Assembly (NCBI RefSeq): GCF_031143425.1
Contig: NC_090451.1
Span: 662,126,575-662,190,574 of the forward strand
DNA: 64,000 bases
Reading direction: 5' to 3'
From: Pleurodeles waltl
Lineage: Eukaryota; Chordata; Amphibia; Caudata; Salamandridae
In this document: positions 34,876 to 47,870 of the stretch, piece after piece
Layout: every line of letters starts with the position of its first letter
How positions within the stretch are numbered: position 1 is the stretch's first letter
Notes under the pieces: model-generated
What the model was told of the DNA's origin: nothing
The model's input: the letters and a program-made list of their open reading frames with translations, nothing else
Database searches by the model: none
Program-made: the position numbers and the translations under genes

Positions 34876-36398
34876 AAGGGGACACTAACACTAGGGCAGG
34901 GGGGCGAAAGTCTTCTCTATTGATTGGAAAAGTGGCCCAACCTGACATTTTCAAGCCTCTTTCAGTGTGTTCACTGAGTGATGGGTGTACATCACTTTTA
35001 ATCTTGGGAGATGACTGGTAGTTGCGTCAGGGAATATGCAACAGTTCAGTACAGGTCACTTTCCCTGCACTTCTCATGGGCAGCCCCTTGTACAGGCTCT
35101 TCCCGTCCTCCGTAGCTGGGGCAGTGTTTCTTTGTATGCATGAGACTAGTGGGGCTATTGAGTGTTATGAGCATACGGGGGGAGTGTAAAGTGTCCACCA
35201 GGGACACCGTGTGCACGGCTGCACAATATGGCGGTCTCCTTAATGGCTGCTTTTATATGCAGTAGACCCGACGGCCTGTTCTTCCCTGTGGTCATAGCCC
35301 CCCAATGCTGAAACCACTCACCTTTTGCTGCAGGTCCTGGATGGTGAAGAAAGTTGTCCTGATTCGAGAACGCCTTAAGGAGTCTGTTTAGATCTGGTTC
35401 TAGAGATAGTGTGGTTTTACGTTGTTCCTTCGCTATAAACCACAAGTCCAATTCACAGGTGGAACTGGTGTTGCCTTGGGTTCACAGGGTGCCTACGCCA
35501 CCACAAAATGTTGACAGTGCGAGCCGTTTCATGCACGTGTGCCAAACCGTAGGTAGCCTATGTAATTCATTGCGGAGGGTCAGCGCCCACCATATCTGCC
35601 CCCCTTCAAGATACTTTGAGACCAACCTCACTTGTGGCTAGGCTCACTCTGTGCCCTAAAAGTGCATCTGCTATTGGGCCACGGCGGCAATTGGGATTGG
35701 ACACCAAGATTCGTTTCATCCTATCTTGGGTGGAACCGTTTGTTTGTTGGGCCGTTGTTTAGTTAAAGGAATGCTTTATTTTATTTTATTTTTTTCCTAA
35801 AAACACAGTAGTTGGAACGTCAGCAATCTGAGCTGTCCAGTACTACACCCAGAAACAGAGGCAAAGGGCTAGACGTATCCTGGCAAAGTTGCTGCACTGA
35901 AATTGTTTGATCTAGCACCTCTGAGTGCATTGGATGGCAACACAGCCTGTGTTACAGAAAATGTAGCAATTAGTGTGTAAACACTTTAAAATGTTTGTGG
36001 CCACGTCGTTGCTGTGTTTCACAACATCAGTAATTTACCTTTCAACAAAGGTCTTGTTCCTACTAGAAGACATAGCACTCGCACCACATTGAGTTCCCTG
36101 AGTGTGGCCTACAGTGCTATACTGTATCTGAAGTTTCCAACCCATCCACCAACTAGAGAAAGCATCACGGGGTCAAGTGCCATCTTGAACACTTAGTGAT
36201 ACTGCAACAGTATCAGTGGCGCTGAAACAACGTGGCAAATTATAGGGTACCCGTGTCATTTCCCAGTATCCACTGGCCACTCTAGAACCACAAGGAAATG
36301 CCTCCTAGAGTGGTGCAAAAGACTAACCAAAGCTCACATGATCACAAGGCCACATCAATGGCAGAAGTTCTACTATTCAAACATCAAATGACACAGCA
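34876..36398. other. No recognised feature
   Basis: Anonymous sequence. The frame at 35155-35451 on the minus strand contains an AAG/GTGAGT donor-like site but no matching acceptor. Confidence 0.35.
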
Positions 36399-36540
36399 GC
36401 ACAAAACAGACCAAAAGAGACAGTGGGTACCTTAGTAAAATCAGAAAAATTAAGCCAGTAGAACTCTCGAGCACAAAACAGACCAAAAGAGACAGTGGGT
36501 ACCTTAGTAAAATCAGAAAAATTAAGCCAGTAGAACTCTC
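36399..36540. repeat. Perfect 72-bp tandem duplication
   Basis: The unit beginning GCACAAAACAGACCAAAAGA at 36399-36470 is repeated without a visible difference from 36471 to 36540. It is a very recent duplication or an assembly effect. Confidence 0.9.
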
Positions 36541-37139
36541 GTCAGTTCCGGGTGGATCAAAGACAGAGTTCTGAAATAATATTTTTTTTGGGGGGGATTT
36601 CACTCATTTGTTAAGTCAAATTCACTCTAAATTGCAAGGCTAGTGACATTTCACTGCAGCTTGCATACATCTCGTGTGTGTGACACAGTGAAAATGTGGC
36701 TCTCTGCATAATTAGTTTCACCTGTTTTTCTTGCCTTTCACCCACATGAGATGGCTCTGCTTGTCCGTAGATGAGATGTCAGTTATATAGGGCGGTTTCG
36801 GACGAAGAAAGCTTCTCATAGTTATTTCACTATGTCATGATCTCGTGTGACTGACCTACATTTTGTGGATTGCAATTTCCATAAGTTACACCCATAATGT
36901 ATATTGCTTAATGCGAGCTACTAGTCGGTACAAACGCACATGGCTAACAAAGTACGGCTGCTGGAACTTACTGGACAATTGAGGTAGAGATACTACCGCC
37001 CTTATAATCAAGTTCACACTGAGCACACTGGAATATGTGCAATGTGATGTCTAATTCATTAATAAAAAAATTACAATGTAAAAGTCATCCATAGCAGCCG
37101 ATACCCTGCCTCTCAGTCATCGACCCTAGACCCACTGTG
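36541..37139. other. No recognised feature
   Basis: AT-rich anonymous sequence. Confidence 0.35.
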
Positions 37140-38210
37140 CCCAGCCTTTTCCCATATGTCCACTGCACTCCTGCACCCAAGGCCTGTCAGGCTCCAAGTC
37201 AGGTTGGACTGTTCCAATGGGTGGTGGAATGCCAGGACCCTGCATCCAAGGTCTCAGACTCTAAATCTGGCTGGACTATTCCAAAGGATGGGGTCGGGTG
37301 TGATGCCAAGAACCAAGACAAAAATCAGGATGGGCAAATCCAGTGTGGGGGTGGTTGAGGGGTGGCAAGAATGTCCGGACCTAGCAGCCAGGGCCCACAC
37401 CACACTGGACCGGTTCAACAGGGGTGGAGAGATGTCAGAACCCAGGATTCAAGGCCCAGGAGCCAAACCAGGCACGATCGGTCCAATGGGAGAAAAAGGA
37501 TGTCAGGATTCAGCGCGAAAATCAGACTGGACTGTTCAAAGGGAGAAACGGTGCCACGACACATGAACTAAATCATTCTGGGCTGTTCCAATGGGGAATT
37601 GATAGCTGGACCCAGACCCCAAAATAGATTACGCTGTTCCAAAGGGAATCCCAGGACACAATACCAAGAAGCCAAACCAGAGTGGGCTGTTCCAATAGAT
37701 GAAAGGGATGCCAAGCCCATGACCAAAACCAGGCTGAACATACCTAGTCGGAGAGGACAAATGCCAGGACGAAGGGCAAATATCATACTGGTGTCTTCCA
37801 ATGAGAGGATGGATGCCAAGGCCTAGGAGCCACGATGCCAAACTGGATGGACTATTCCAAAAGCAGGGTCGATACCGGGACCAAAGACCCAAATCAGGCA
37901 GGTATTTTCCACTGTGGGTAAGGAGAGGCCAAAACCAAGGACCCACAGCAGTCTGGGCTGTTGTCATGGGGAGGAACTGATGCAGGGACGCATGATCCAA
38001 ATAGGGCTGCACTGTTCCGAAAGGGGAGGGATGCCAGAACCCAGGACCCTCCACAAAAATCAGGCTGGAGTGTTCTAATTGTCATTAAGGGTATGCCAGT
38101 AATAAAGCCTGTCTGGACCATTTCAAAATGGGGGGATGGGTTCCAGGACACAGATCCGGGGTCCCTAATCTGGCCGGATTCTTCAAATGGGGGTGCAAAT
38201 TATGCCCCAA
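37140..38210. repeat. Degenerate ~55-bp minisatellite (GGCTGGACTGTTCCAA)
   Basis: About 18 diverged tandem units. The landmark (C)TGG(A/G)CTGTTCCAA.GGG recurs at about 37205, 37270, 37402, 37476, 37528, 37578, 37632, 37684, 37850, 37955, 38010, 38065, 38112 and 38170, each followed by GATGCCAGGACCCA.GA.CC and AAATCA. Spacing is mostly 50-75 bp. ORFs of up to 141 residues are by-products. Confidence 0.75.
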
Positions 38211-41200
38211 GCCAGGACCCACTATCCACGTTTAATCCTAGACCACACTTTCCAACTGTCGACATACAGTACTCAGCCTTGGTCCTACTGACCCCAAGCC
38301 AGGACAGCAAAGACAAACTGCCAGCAGCCTTCCTCTTCAGCACCACCAAGTGCTCCAGTCTTCTACCTTAACAAACCCTGCTTATGTCTGCTTCCCAGAA
38401 CAGCTCCTTGTCCGCTATTTATGGGCACAGTCAATGCTCTCTTGCAAACCCTAACATCTTCCCGCCCCCACAACCTTTGTTAGTTAAGCCAAATGAGAGA
38501 AAATAGTCCTGCCCCACCCTATCCCTGAATGGGTCATGATCCGCAAGATGCAATAGAAGTTGTTGTGCCTTTTCTGGCCTTACCATGAAAGAGTCTTCAA
38601 GGAAAAGGCACCTGTGTTTCTCTGCTGCCCCTCTTCAGGGTGGGCATTCCTGAAGGGCCAGGCATGTGGCTCTCAGTGGGACTTCAGGCGTCACAGTGTT
38701 AAAAGCGCACTCAGCTCCTCGCAGCGCGGGATATCTTACCTGCACTCACTGCCACTTGTTTTTTCTGCATCCTCTGGGGTGGGACTTCATCCCCCAGGAT
38801 ACTGTTCCTCACAGAGGTGGGACTTCCGTCCTTTCACTGAATAGGCCTCTCAGTGCAACACCTGCATATCAGACCTGTAACGTGCAGCTCCACCATGGTG
38901 CCAGGGGAAGGCGACCAGGGAAGGAACAAATATAATATATTTTTTTTTTATACAGTCAAAATACAGCACTTGTAAACACTGGATGTTATTTTTACGCGTT
39001 GTATTCAACTCAAATTCCCTTTCAAAATAAACTGTAGGCAAAGGAATTAGTGTCAGGGGCCACACCCCAGGCAACCCTAATGTGTAGGTAAAAAAAAGCC
39101 TTGACACTAAAAATCAAAGAGTGCATTGAAACTGTCAAAGAACCCCAAGTCAATTATTCAAATGGCGTGACTGGCCCATTAGGGCTGTGATGTTGAGTGA
39201 CCTTATTTCTAGGTCTCGCCTACAAACAGTTTCTATTGTCAGAAGGCCTGTTTGTACAATACCCATACAGAACAGCGGGCTTTGGATCAGACCACTGCTT
39301 ATCATAGGATGGCTTTCTTGTCAGTCTAATTTAGTTGCTTCTTATTCAGTGCCTTTCCTGCCTCTTCTGGTGTTTGTTCAGCCACTGGAGCAGTTTTTCG
39401 TTTCCATTCTTTTGATTGTATGACTTATATTCTTCCACTGCTGACACGCAGCTAACTACTTATTTCGGTTGCTTCAAGCACTTCAGGGGCGCTCATGCTT
39501 ATTCTTGCTCTCTGTCCATCTGCACTGAGATCTGCTTCCCTGGTCAGACACTACCCCCATGCTCTGTGTGTTGCTGTACAAACCACTAGCTCATCTTTTG
39601 GTTACCCACACTTCTGTCATTGCACTCAGCTTTTTTTTAAATAATTATAACGCTCTTTCTTTGCCTCCTGCTAACTGCTGGTTTTAGTATTATTTTAGTT
39701 ATCTTTCCCCTCACTCCTCCATTGATACCCTGCACTGCCAACCCTTGTTTTTCTTCATTTGTTTCTAAACTTTCTGGGGGTCTTGGCAGCAGCAGATCAC
39801 TTCTTTTTTGTAAATGCCTCTCTTATTTTTTAGTTTAATCTAACACTCCAGCTATCTCTGGTACCTTTTGTGCTAAGAAACACACATTGGGTGCTGTGCC
39901 ATGACATGGCATTTGTGCATTCATGCACGCTGGTACCAGCTGGTAGGAGAGGGTCTGACTAAGTGAATACACATGGTGGGCCTTTTGACGAATGTGTGAC
40001 TACAGAGGACACCGTCCCCTTCCAAGACCAGGAGCCGGTATCCCCTAAAATCTTGAGTAATTGTAACAGTATCTTCACTCAAATATGACTCGCCTGGGAT
40101 AAGAATTGATAAAATAGTATAATTTGGCATTAGAATGCCAAATCAGATAGGGATCCACAGCTCTGAAAAATGCCCCAGACCTGTTTAGGCTACCTGAGAG
40201 GGCAGAAACATGTCAGCTAATTAAGGCAGGCTGATCCACTGACTTCAGCAGTACTGTTGCAGTTTGATTTTAGACATACCTGCGGACACCACTATTAAAG
40301 GTGACATACCAGCTGTCTCCAAGGTATTTTTAGTTAAACTGGATCCCCCCTGCTGACCAGTAGTTTTTATTTAAGGACTCTCTCCTGTCCGGGGAGGTTG
40401 AGTCTGTCCTGGTGGCACTGTCCTAACAGGGCAGAGAGAAGTTGCTGATTATGAAGCATGACACAAATAGATGTGCAAGGCTTCCTCTTCCATAAGAAAG
40501 GTCTTCCCTCTAGTACTGCTAGGACAAGAGCCCCGTTAAACCCCTACTTGGGATACAGACTTGTTTACTGACTCTGGGCAACAGTCTATGAAGTTTATCA
40601 GCTACTATACACTATGTGGTTAGGGAGGACGTATGGTGGCCTAACCTCTCCCTTCCCTCTTTCTTAAGTGTTATAAGTGCTGATACATATGCACATATAC
40701 ATTCTCATGCTGCGGAATCATATTCTGTGATTTTGTATTTTTGAGGTTGCAGAAGACAGCACGATGGCCAGCAATACCCTGAAAACTGCTGTGTGTTCCA
40801 TTTGGTCTCTGCTAAAATTATGCCAGTGACGGCACTACTGCAGATTCTGTCCAGGAATACGGACAATACCTGTCTGCATGGGCTCAGGAGGCTTTGGTCT
40901 TTATTGTGTAGTTAATTAAAATCTCCACAAAAGAAAGAGAAACTCTTGCTGGTAATGCTGCATTTTTTTGTAACAAGCACTGCCTTCTGTTACTGGGTAG
41001 GCTCCAGTGACAGGAATGGTGAGATGCTAAGTGACTGACTGCCTTGTGTATAAACCGGCAGCTCAGGGCTCAGCCAGCCTGTCCATGTGTGAGCCAGGGC
41101 CCAGGTCTAAGAGCAACTTGATGACACTGCTATCTCTCTGGAATGAGAGTCGTGATGGTGTAGGGTATGTAGCCCAGTCTGTTAAACATATAGACTGGCA

Positions 41201-41380
41201 CCTCAGTGTTAACAGTCAGTCTGGGCCAAAAGAATTGCAACACTTCTGCAACTTCACCAAGAGTGGAGAACATTGCACCTTCTTGTCTACTGCTACTGCC
41301 CCAACTCCATCCTTCTTCACAGCTGCAACCACTTCTGGGTGCCAAAGAAGTAGCTGTGCTGAAGCTTGTCTCACGGACCA
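38211..41380. other. No recognised feature
   Basis: About 3 kb of anonymous sequence with only short chance ORFs. No splice-bounded exon or repeat was recognised. Confidence 0.35.
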
Positions 41381-41385
41381 CCACC

Positions 41386-41422
41386 CAAAATAAATAAATA
41401 AATAAATGAATAAAAAAAAAAT
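41386..41422 (+). repeat. (AAAT)n / A-rich tail
   Basis: An AAATAAATAAATAAATGAATA run followed by an A-tract. It could be the tail of an unrecognised retroposon ending here in plus orientation. Confidence 0.45.
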
Positions 41423-41642
41423 AATCAGAATTTTATATCAAGACTGAAGAGAAGCCAAATGCATTTTTGCCACTGGAGGCTGGCCTGCTCGACACAACCA
41501 GTTGTGAAGCATCCCTTGGGCTGAAAGAAATCAGCAGCTGGTTCTGGAGGAGCTGATGATGGGACAGAATGGCCATGATCGAAAATGGGGTGAGAAAGTG
41601 CAAACAAGTTTTGTGAAAAGTGACCACCACTCAGAACCAAAG

Positions 41643-41740
41643 GCCAGATGTATGAAATAGCGGGTTTGCGATTTCCTAGTAGTGAATTTTAGTGATCTGC
41701 TATTAGGAAATCGCAAAATGCGATGTACAACAGTATGTTT
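41643..41740. mobile_element. Small hairpin element (tentative MITE)
   Basis: TTGCGATTTCCTA at 41666-41678 pairs perfectly with TAGGAAATCGCAA at 41704-41716, preceded by GGCCAGATGTATGAAA. It looks like a short foldback element. The ends and target duplication are not clear. Confidence 0.35.
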
Positions 41741-42360
41741 AACACTGTTAGCGCTCATTCCCTGGGACTCCGGCTGCCCGCCGCAATGCAGCGCAGTAGA
41801 TCTCCACCAGCAGCTCGGTCTCCTCCATCATGTGTCCCAGGAATGAGCCTGAAGCCCTCCAAGGCCCTGGGAAACTCTCCAGACATCTGGACTGCGAGCC
41901 AGCCTCTCTCCTCCTGGCAACCTGGGTCACAGGAATGACTGCACCGAAGCAGGTGCCTGCCTGTACCCCAGGGGCACCTCTAAGACCATGCCACATCCGC
42001 GCTCGGGGAATCACTGCTGGCAACTCCTCTGCATCTCTCCGGCTCGGAAAAGGGGGGGGGGGCACAATCACGATGACATGGGCACTTCCCTGCACCGACC
42101 AGGAACAAAGCAGGAGGTCGAGCGCTCTCTGTTTGGACCACAGCTGCAAAGCGCCCTGCCCTGCCTGTGGTGAAAGACGGGAGCGCCCCTTTATGCGCCT
42201 AACCAGACGGACACATCGCTTCTTCTGCACTGAGAAACAAATGCAGGGGAAAGGGGAAAAAGGGGGGCGTGGTGGCACCACCCAGCCCCTGGAAAACAAC
42301 TGCGGCACTCACAGATGCAGTGGGGTTAGCGGCGGGCCAGCACATCAGCGTCCTAGGATA
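41741..42360. other. GC-rich stretch, possibly part of the LTR fragment to its right
   Basis: A GC-rich block with overlapping ORFs of 177-186 residues on opposite strands and no recognisable motif. The long LTR at 3809 also has a GC-rich block downstream of its promoter, so on the minus strand this may be the equivalent part of the LTR fragment at 42361-43547. This is inference only. Confidence 0.25.
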
Positions 42361-43547
42361 TAGTAGTAGTCTTCCTTGTAGCCTAGCAAGCTACAGGTCA
42401 TCATCACAGTAGGTAAGCGCTCATAGCAGTTCCTCATAGATCAACAGCCCCTCCAGAAGTATCTGGTTCCAGGTCCATGCAGTGTCTCCTCATGCGGGGG
42501 ACAACCCCCTGTACTTATACTCATATGGGTCCAGCTTCCACAAAATGGGGAGGGGGTTCCAACCAACCCTAACCGGTTCCAGGAATGACACTTTTCTCCC
42601 TCAGCACTGGCTCCAGACATCAGTAGGGGGCAAACGAGCCCTTGGTGTGAGGCCAGGGCACAGCCTTTACAGATGCAGGTGTGCCCCGCCTCTACCTCTC
42701 CAAGCCCAGGAAGACCATTCAATATGCAGATGCACTCTTGTGACTCCTCCACCCGTCCTGTGTACAGGATGTCTACAAAGTATGCACAAAGCCCAGCTGT
42801 CACTCTGCCCAGACGTGGATTGGAGTCAAGCTGCAAAACACCAGAGTCATAAGCAGAGAGAAATACTCGCTTTCTAAAAGTGGCTTTTCTATAATGGTAA
42901 TAAAAAATCCACCTACACCAGTAAGCAGCATTTGTCTCTACCACTGCAACCATAGCAAACATTCCTACACCACCCTTCATAGATTAGACAATGCCACTTA
43001 GACATATGTTATGGCATTTCCAATGCAATCCTATAAGAGGCTGCACTCACAGTAGTGAGAAACTAAATAGGCTGTTTGTCACTGCTACGACAGGCACATG
43101 TCCTACCTCTTACCCACACAGCACCCTGCCTATCTTAGGGGTGACTTTTATGTAGCAGAAGGGGAGTTTCAGGCCTGGCAAGTAAATTTAGATGCCAGGT
43201 CCCCATAGCAGTAAACTGCGCACGCAGGCTCTGTTATAGCAGGCCTGAGACAGGTTTCAAAGGCTACTTCTGTGGCTGGCACAAGCTGCGTTGCATGCGT
43301 TGCACGCCCACTAGTAGCATTTAATTTAGAGACCCTGGGCATAAGGGATACTTTACAAGGGACCTAAAGGTAAATTAAATGTGCCAATCAGGTGTAATCC
43401 AATCATACCAAGTTTAGAAGGGCACATGCACTGATCAGCAGTGATAAAGTGCCCAAAGTCCTAAAGTCAACAAAAAGGGTCAGAAAAATAGGAGGAGGAA
43501 GGCAAAAAAAATTGGGGCTGACCCTGTAAAAAGGGCCAGGTCCAACA
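42361..43547 (-). mobile_element. LTR fragment related to the solo LTR at 3809
   Basis: On the minus strand it begins TGTTGGACCTGGCCC at 43547 and runs with clear similarity to the first 400 bases of the LTR at 3809. Shared stretches include CCTGGCCCTTTTT.CAGGGTCA, TTGGCTTTAGGAC/TTGACTTTAGGAC, TGGGCACTTTA.CACTGCTGA, CCTAGTAAAGT- and CAAATGCTACTA-type phrases, and a later CCCCTAAG.TAGG segment. Further in, the two diverge, so this is a related family rather than a close copy. A 5-bp duplication could not be shown because the far end is unclear. No internal genes are attached. Confidence 0.55.
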
Positions 43548-46500
43548 GGGAGAGGGCTGGAAAACACATGCACTCACAGAATGCTCAAGCAAAACGTTAC
43601 CTAAAAGTGAGCGGTGGAATGAGAGAAGCAAGCCAGTTAGGGACCTGGTAAAGAGGCTATGCTACAGGGGAAGAACAAACATACGATGAACACGCTGGGA
43701 TAAGAAAAGAAATTGAATAGGAAGCAAACAAATGTGAGTGACAGTAAAACCTACCAATGGCAAACAATACACAGGCTATAAACCCATAATAGGTCTTTTG
43801 CAACCAGACAGCTTGTGTCGACTGGTACACTCGACCTACCACACTCCAACATGGAAAAGAGAAAAATGGCAAAAAATATAACACTGTTCCTTCGGAGACA
43901 CAAAACCTGCAAAATAGTACATGACAGGACCACAATGGTCCTCCCACTAAGAGCCAGCCACCCTTAGGAGCTACAATGGACGTCTTACAGGCCCTACAAA
44001 AAATATACTCATCATCCTTGACTCTGTAAATGAGAACGCTGAGAAACTTACATAAAGGCATCCGCAGATGCTGAGGTGCCACGAGGTAATACAAGTGGCA
44101 TGAATGAGCTATATTAATACTGGTAATGTATCAGACACCAAGCACAATATAATTCCAACATCCCCGAAGAGCTCTTTTTATGATAAATCAAGGAGGTAGG
44201 AAGGGCCTGCTAATCTTTGGGATCTTTAAAAAAATATACGCAATTTGAAATATTGACATCCGCTGAAACAGAACTGAATACAACAAATATATAAAACAGT
44301 GAACCAATAAATTTACATTTGTTTCAGGCATACACAGAGGTAGACCAAATTCAAGCAGAATTTTCTCTCACTGTCCAATTTACACAAAAATACTCCAAAA
44401 ACAAAACTTTTAATACATATGGCAAGGTGGCAAGGCCCATTTACCATCCACCACTACGAAGGTGCGCGCCATTTTTAACTGACTGCCTAGGCCACGGTTC
44501 TCACTGTAGGCCAGCCGTTGTTTGCCTTTACTGGGTAACGCTCCGAGTCTATTGCTCTTTACCTCCAAAGAAGACAACATTGAGCTCGTCCGCAGACTCG
44601 TGCGCACCCAGCTGGGGAGGGCTCCTAGCCCCGGGCTAACAAGTGTTTTTCAAAAATAGCAACATGCGAGCTGGTGCAGGCGGTGCGTGTGCCGGTCTCG
44701 TTTGGATGGGATTCAGGTGTGCTGCGGTTTGTTAGCCTGCCCCGAGTTTTCCCACGAGGGGTCGAGGTGCACAGTGCAAGCACGCATTATATTTTGGGCG
44801 AGGCTGGGTGGTGTTTTGAGAGCGTCTGCATCCGAGGTGCACTCTGAGGTCTTGGCACGAATGTCGAGATTCAGTCCCTGAGGGCAGAAGTCTCGGTGTT
44901 TTTTTTTTTGCCAGGGCCACTAACTGCAATGAGTAGACTTATTATGTGTCTGCGTTGACTACATTTCGTGGAAACTAAAGGCAAACTATTAAGCATATTA
45001 AGAAGTCAAGGTCAAATGAGACACAGGTTCTTGTAGCATTGTTACCCAACTATTTTGACATATTAACACAAATTGGTTAAAAAATATATATATATAAGTA
45101 CACAGATTTCATTATAACGAAAACTGTATACAATTCTCAAATCCTACTTGAACTACTATTCATGAGATTTTTTTTGTCTTGAGTGGAATAAGGGTAAATG
45201 CTATTGTATTAATAAACTTCTTCCTATCCCGGAGTACAATTTGAGAAAACATGCAACGTTTCACTCAGTAGAACCAGCCTACACGTCCCACGCTTTGTAA
45301 CATAAGGTGTGCCTCACTTATCCATTGCATCCTAATTGCCATCATAATGGGGCACATTTTGTGGCAGTATTCACTATTTTCGGTTCAGCGCATAACAGGA
45401 CCTTTTGATTTTACTTAAGTTCTATGAATAATATACCTTTGGTGGCTGTCAGCCTACATTCTTCAGCCATTGGTCTATTGTTGTGTCATTCAAATTTTTA
45501 TTCCGCCCACGACTGCATCCAGCAGAGGGCTGAGGGTCAGTCAACTTCGGGCATTGGCTATCTTCACTGTGAGTCGCAGTATCCTGCCCTTTCAGAAGCA
45601 GCCTATCAGTACACAAAGTAGTTCCTTCAGTGCCAGAGACTACTTTGTGCTTTCTGGGCCCAAACAAATGTTTTTAGCCAATGATCTTGATTGATGAGGG
45701 GCCTGCCCCACCTAAACAATAACATTTGCAAAAACTTGGCAAAGGGAAGCAAGCATAGACAACACTACAATGCTGGCAGCCAAGACCGGGCAAATTGGCT
45801 TTTGCCAGTGCTAGTTACACGTATTACCATTGCATGGGAAAAGGTTTCACCTTATTAGTTTAACACAAATACAGCCGCATGTTGCTGAAAGGTGACTGGT
45901 AATCTTTGCAATGGCCTGTCACTGTGCGGCAACGTGTGCAGTCTTGTGAGGATTTTTGGGGGCTAAAATCTGTAAATGAAGCAGATGATGGAGGACATGG
46001 AAAATGTGGTAACTCCATAGTTATCCCCAAAATGCAGCTGGAACGCATAATTCCAGTCGCCCTAACTATAATACGTTGCATATGTCTCCCACTTAGTGTC
46101 AAATTGTGACTCAAGTCACCTGAGCTACATGCCTGGCATGCTACTAAAGTTTGCCTGGCTCTTGAAATAACTGATGCATTGAGTTCAGTGACCGTGAAAA
46201 GCAAAAAATCATGTCAAAGACGGAAATATTCTTGCCACCCTCTACCAATTACCTTGCTAGAGACAAAAGGCCCTCCCCATTTATCGATGCCTGGGGATGT
46301 TTAACCTCTCCAGACAAAAGTACTGTCTTTAAATCCGGGAATACTGGAATTTAACAGCTGCAAGGTGACTAACTTTTGCAATATATCAGACGCTGCGGTA
46401 CACCACTTGAGCAGCAATTATCTGTTTAAAGGACTATTTTTCTACAGTTGCAAATCTTGCAAGCGAGGGTATATTATTTGGGGATTATGTGAAATTTATA

Positions 46501-47329
46501 TTTATGCACAAAAGGCTCTGGCTTAAGAACCATGCTTTGCAGTTGGCTGGTGTTAGCGACTGAGTTGATAGCGAGGATTAATGTGTTTGTAGCACTGATA
46601 AAGTTACCAGTTGACTCCAGGCCTCCAGCACTCACTTTTTTAAATCATGGTGTTACATTTAATACATCTGCACTCTGGGAGACATAGCCTTGGGTCCTTT
46701 GAACTGCATAAACTTGACTAACACAACTGATTACTATAATCTGTAAGAGGAAAGTCCTGTCCAGAAAATGTGGTCTCCCACCTTGTCACCTTACACTGGC
46801 GCCCCGGTTAGAAGACAAGTGAGTTGGCATTGTACGTGCACAACACAAACTCAGCAAAGCAGTGCATTTGAGGCTCGTGTAGCGTTGTGAAGGATACAGA
46901 TCCAGCTACATCTAATAAAAAGCTGCTAGAGCACTCTGCTAGCTCCGAATACTGGAGCCTCCAACGCTGGTGCAAGAGTGCAAAGTGCACCGTGTATGTG
47001 TTTACACAATGATATTCACAGCTGAGTATACACAACTGGGTAGGAGCACACAATCACACTCGAACACACCAGCTCAAACAGAACCAACTGTGGATAAAGA
47101 CCCTTAGAAAATACCCCCAGGCTGTTCACACAGGTCAGCAAACACTTTAACAAGGTTTTTACAAACAGCAGAGTAAACTTTCCCACCCTGGCTCATAAAA
47201 GGTTCTGCCTGGCCTTCTCATGGGGTTGCCTCAGCCTCCGAATAGGGTCACTAGGTGTCAGAACTCCACCTTCTACTGAAGGTGAACAGCAGCTCCGCAA
47301 TTGTCCCTTATCCATGCTGGATCGTGCAA
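43548..47329. other. No recognised feature
   Basis: 3.8 kb of anonymous sequence. It includes a 145-residue minus-strand frame (43657-44094) without a recognisable motif, a CpG-richer patch at about 44450-44890 and a (TA)n run at 45083-45096. Confidence 0.35.
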
Positions 47330-47870
47330 TGTCCTGCCAGGAGCTGCAAAGCTCTGGTCATATTGTACTCACCTATATTACTGGAAGGTACTGCCATATT
47401 GTAACCATATATGATACTGAAAAGCTGTTTTCGTAGCGTAGCTACAGACAGCACTGAAAAGAGCTGATGTACTGTAGTCGTCTGCGGTAGTGGTTTTAAT
47501 GTTGCCAGGTGGAACTGATGGATGGTAGTCATATTATAGCCATCTGAGTACTGATTGTACTGGCCACATTGTACAGTATTCATCGTTTTCACAAATGATA
47601 GCTGCCTATAGGAAACAAAGTACTGGCAATACTGTACCGTACAGTGGTACTAGCCATACGTTAGGAACTTAAGGTACTGAAAAGTACCGGCTGTCTGGCT
47701 GTCATATAGCCACCAATCAAACTGAAAAGTACTAGCCGTACAGTACAGTGGATCCAATGGTGCTGGTCACTCCCTGGCAATAGAAAGTACTAGCAGTACA
47801 GACATGAAGAGCCCACGGCACTGATATGCTGTAGCTTCCTACAGTATTTGAAAGCACTTAAACACAGAAA
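47330..47870. repeat. Highly degenerate tandem repeat (GTACTGGCCATATTGTAC)
   Basis: Phrases such as AAAGTACTAGCCGTACAGTACAG, GTACTGGCCACATTGTACAG and GTACTGCCATATTGTAACC recur every 55-65 bases. It is old and much mutated. Confidence 0.45.

Noticed and set aside
35155..35451. Minus-strand frame with AAG/GTGAGT donor-like site
   Set aside because: No credible upstream acceptor, no recognisable protein, and the frame runs on past the donor.
41748..42363. Opposed ORFs of 186 and 177 residues
   Set aside because: GC-rich composition keeps both strands open. No motif or splice sites support either.
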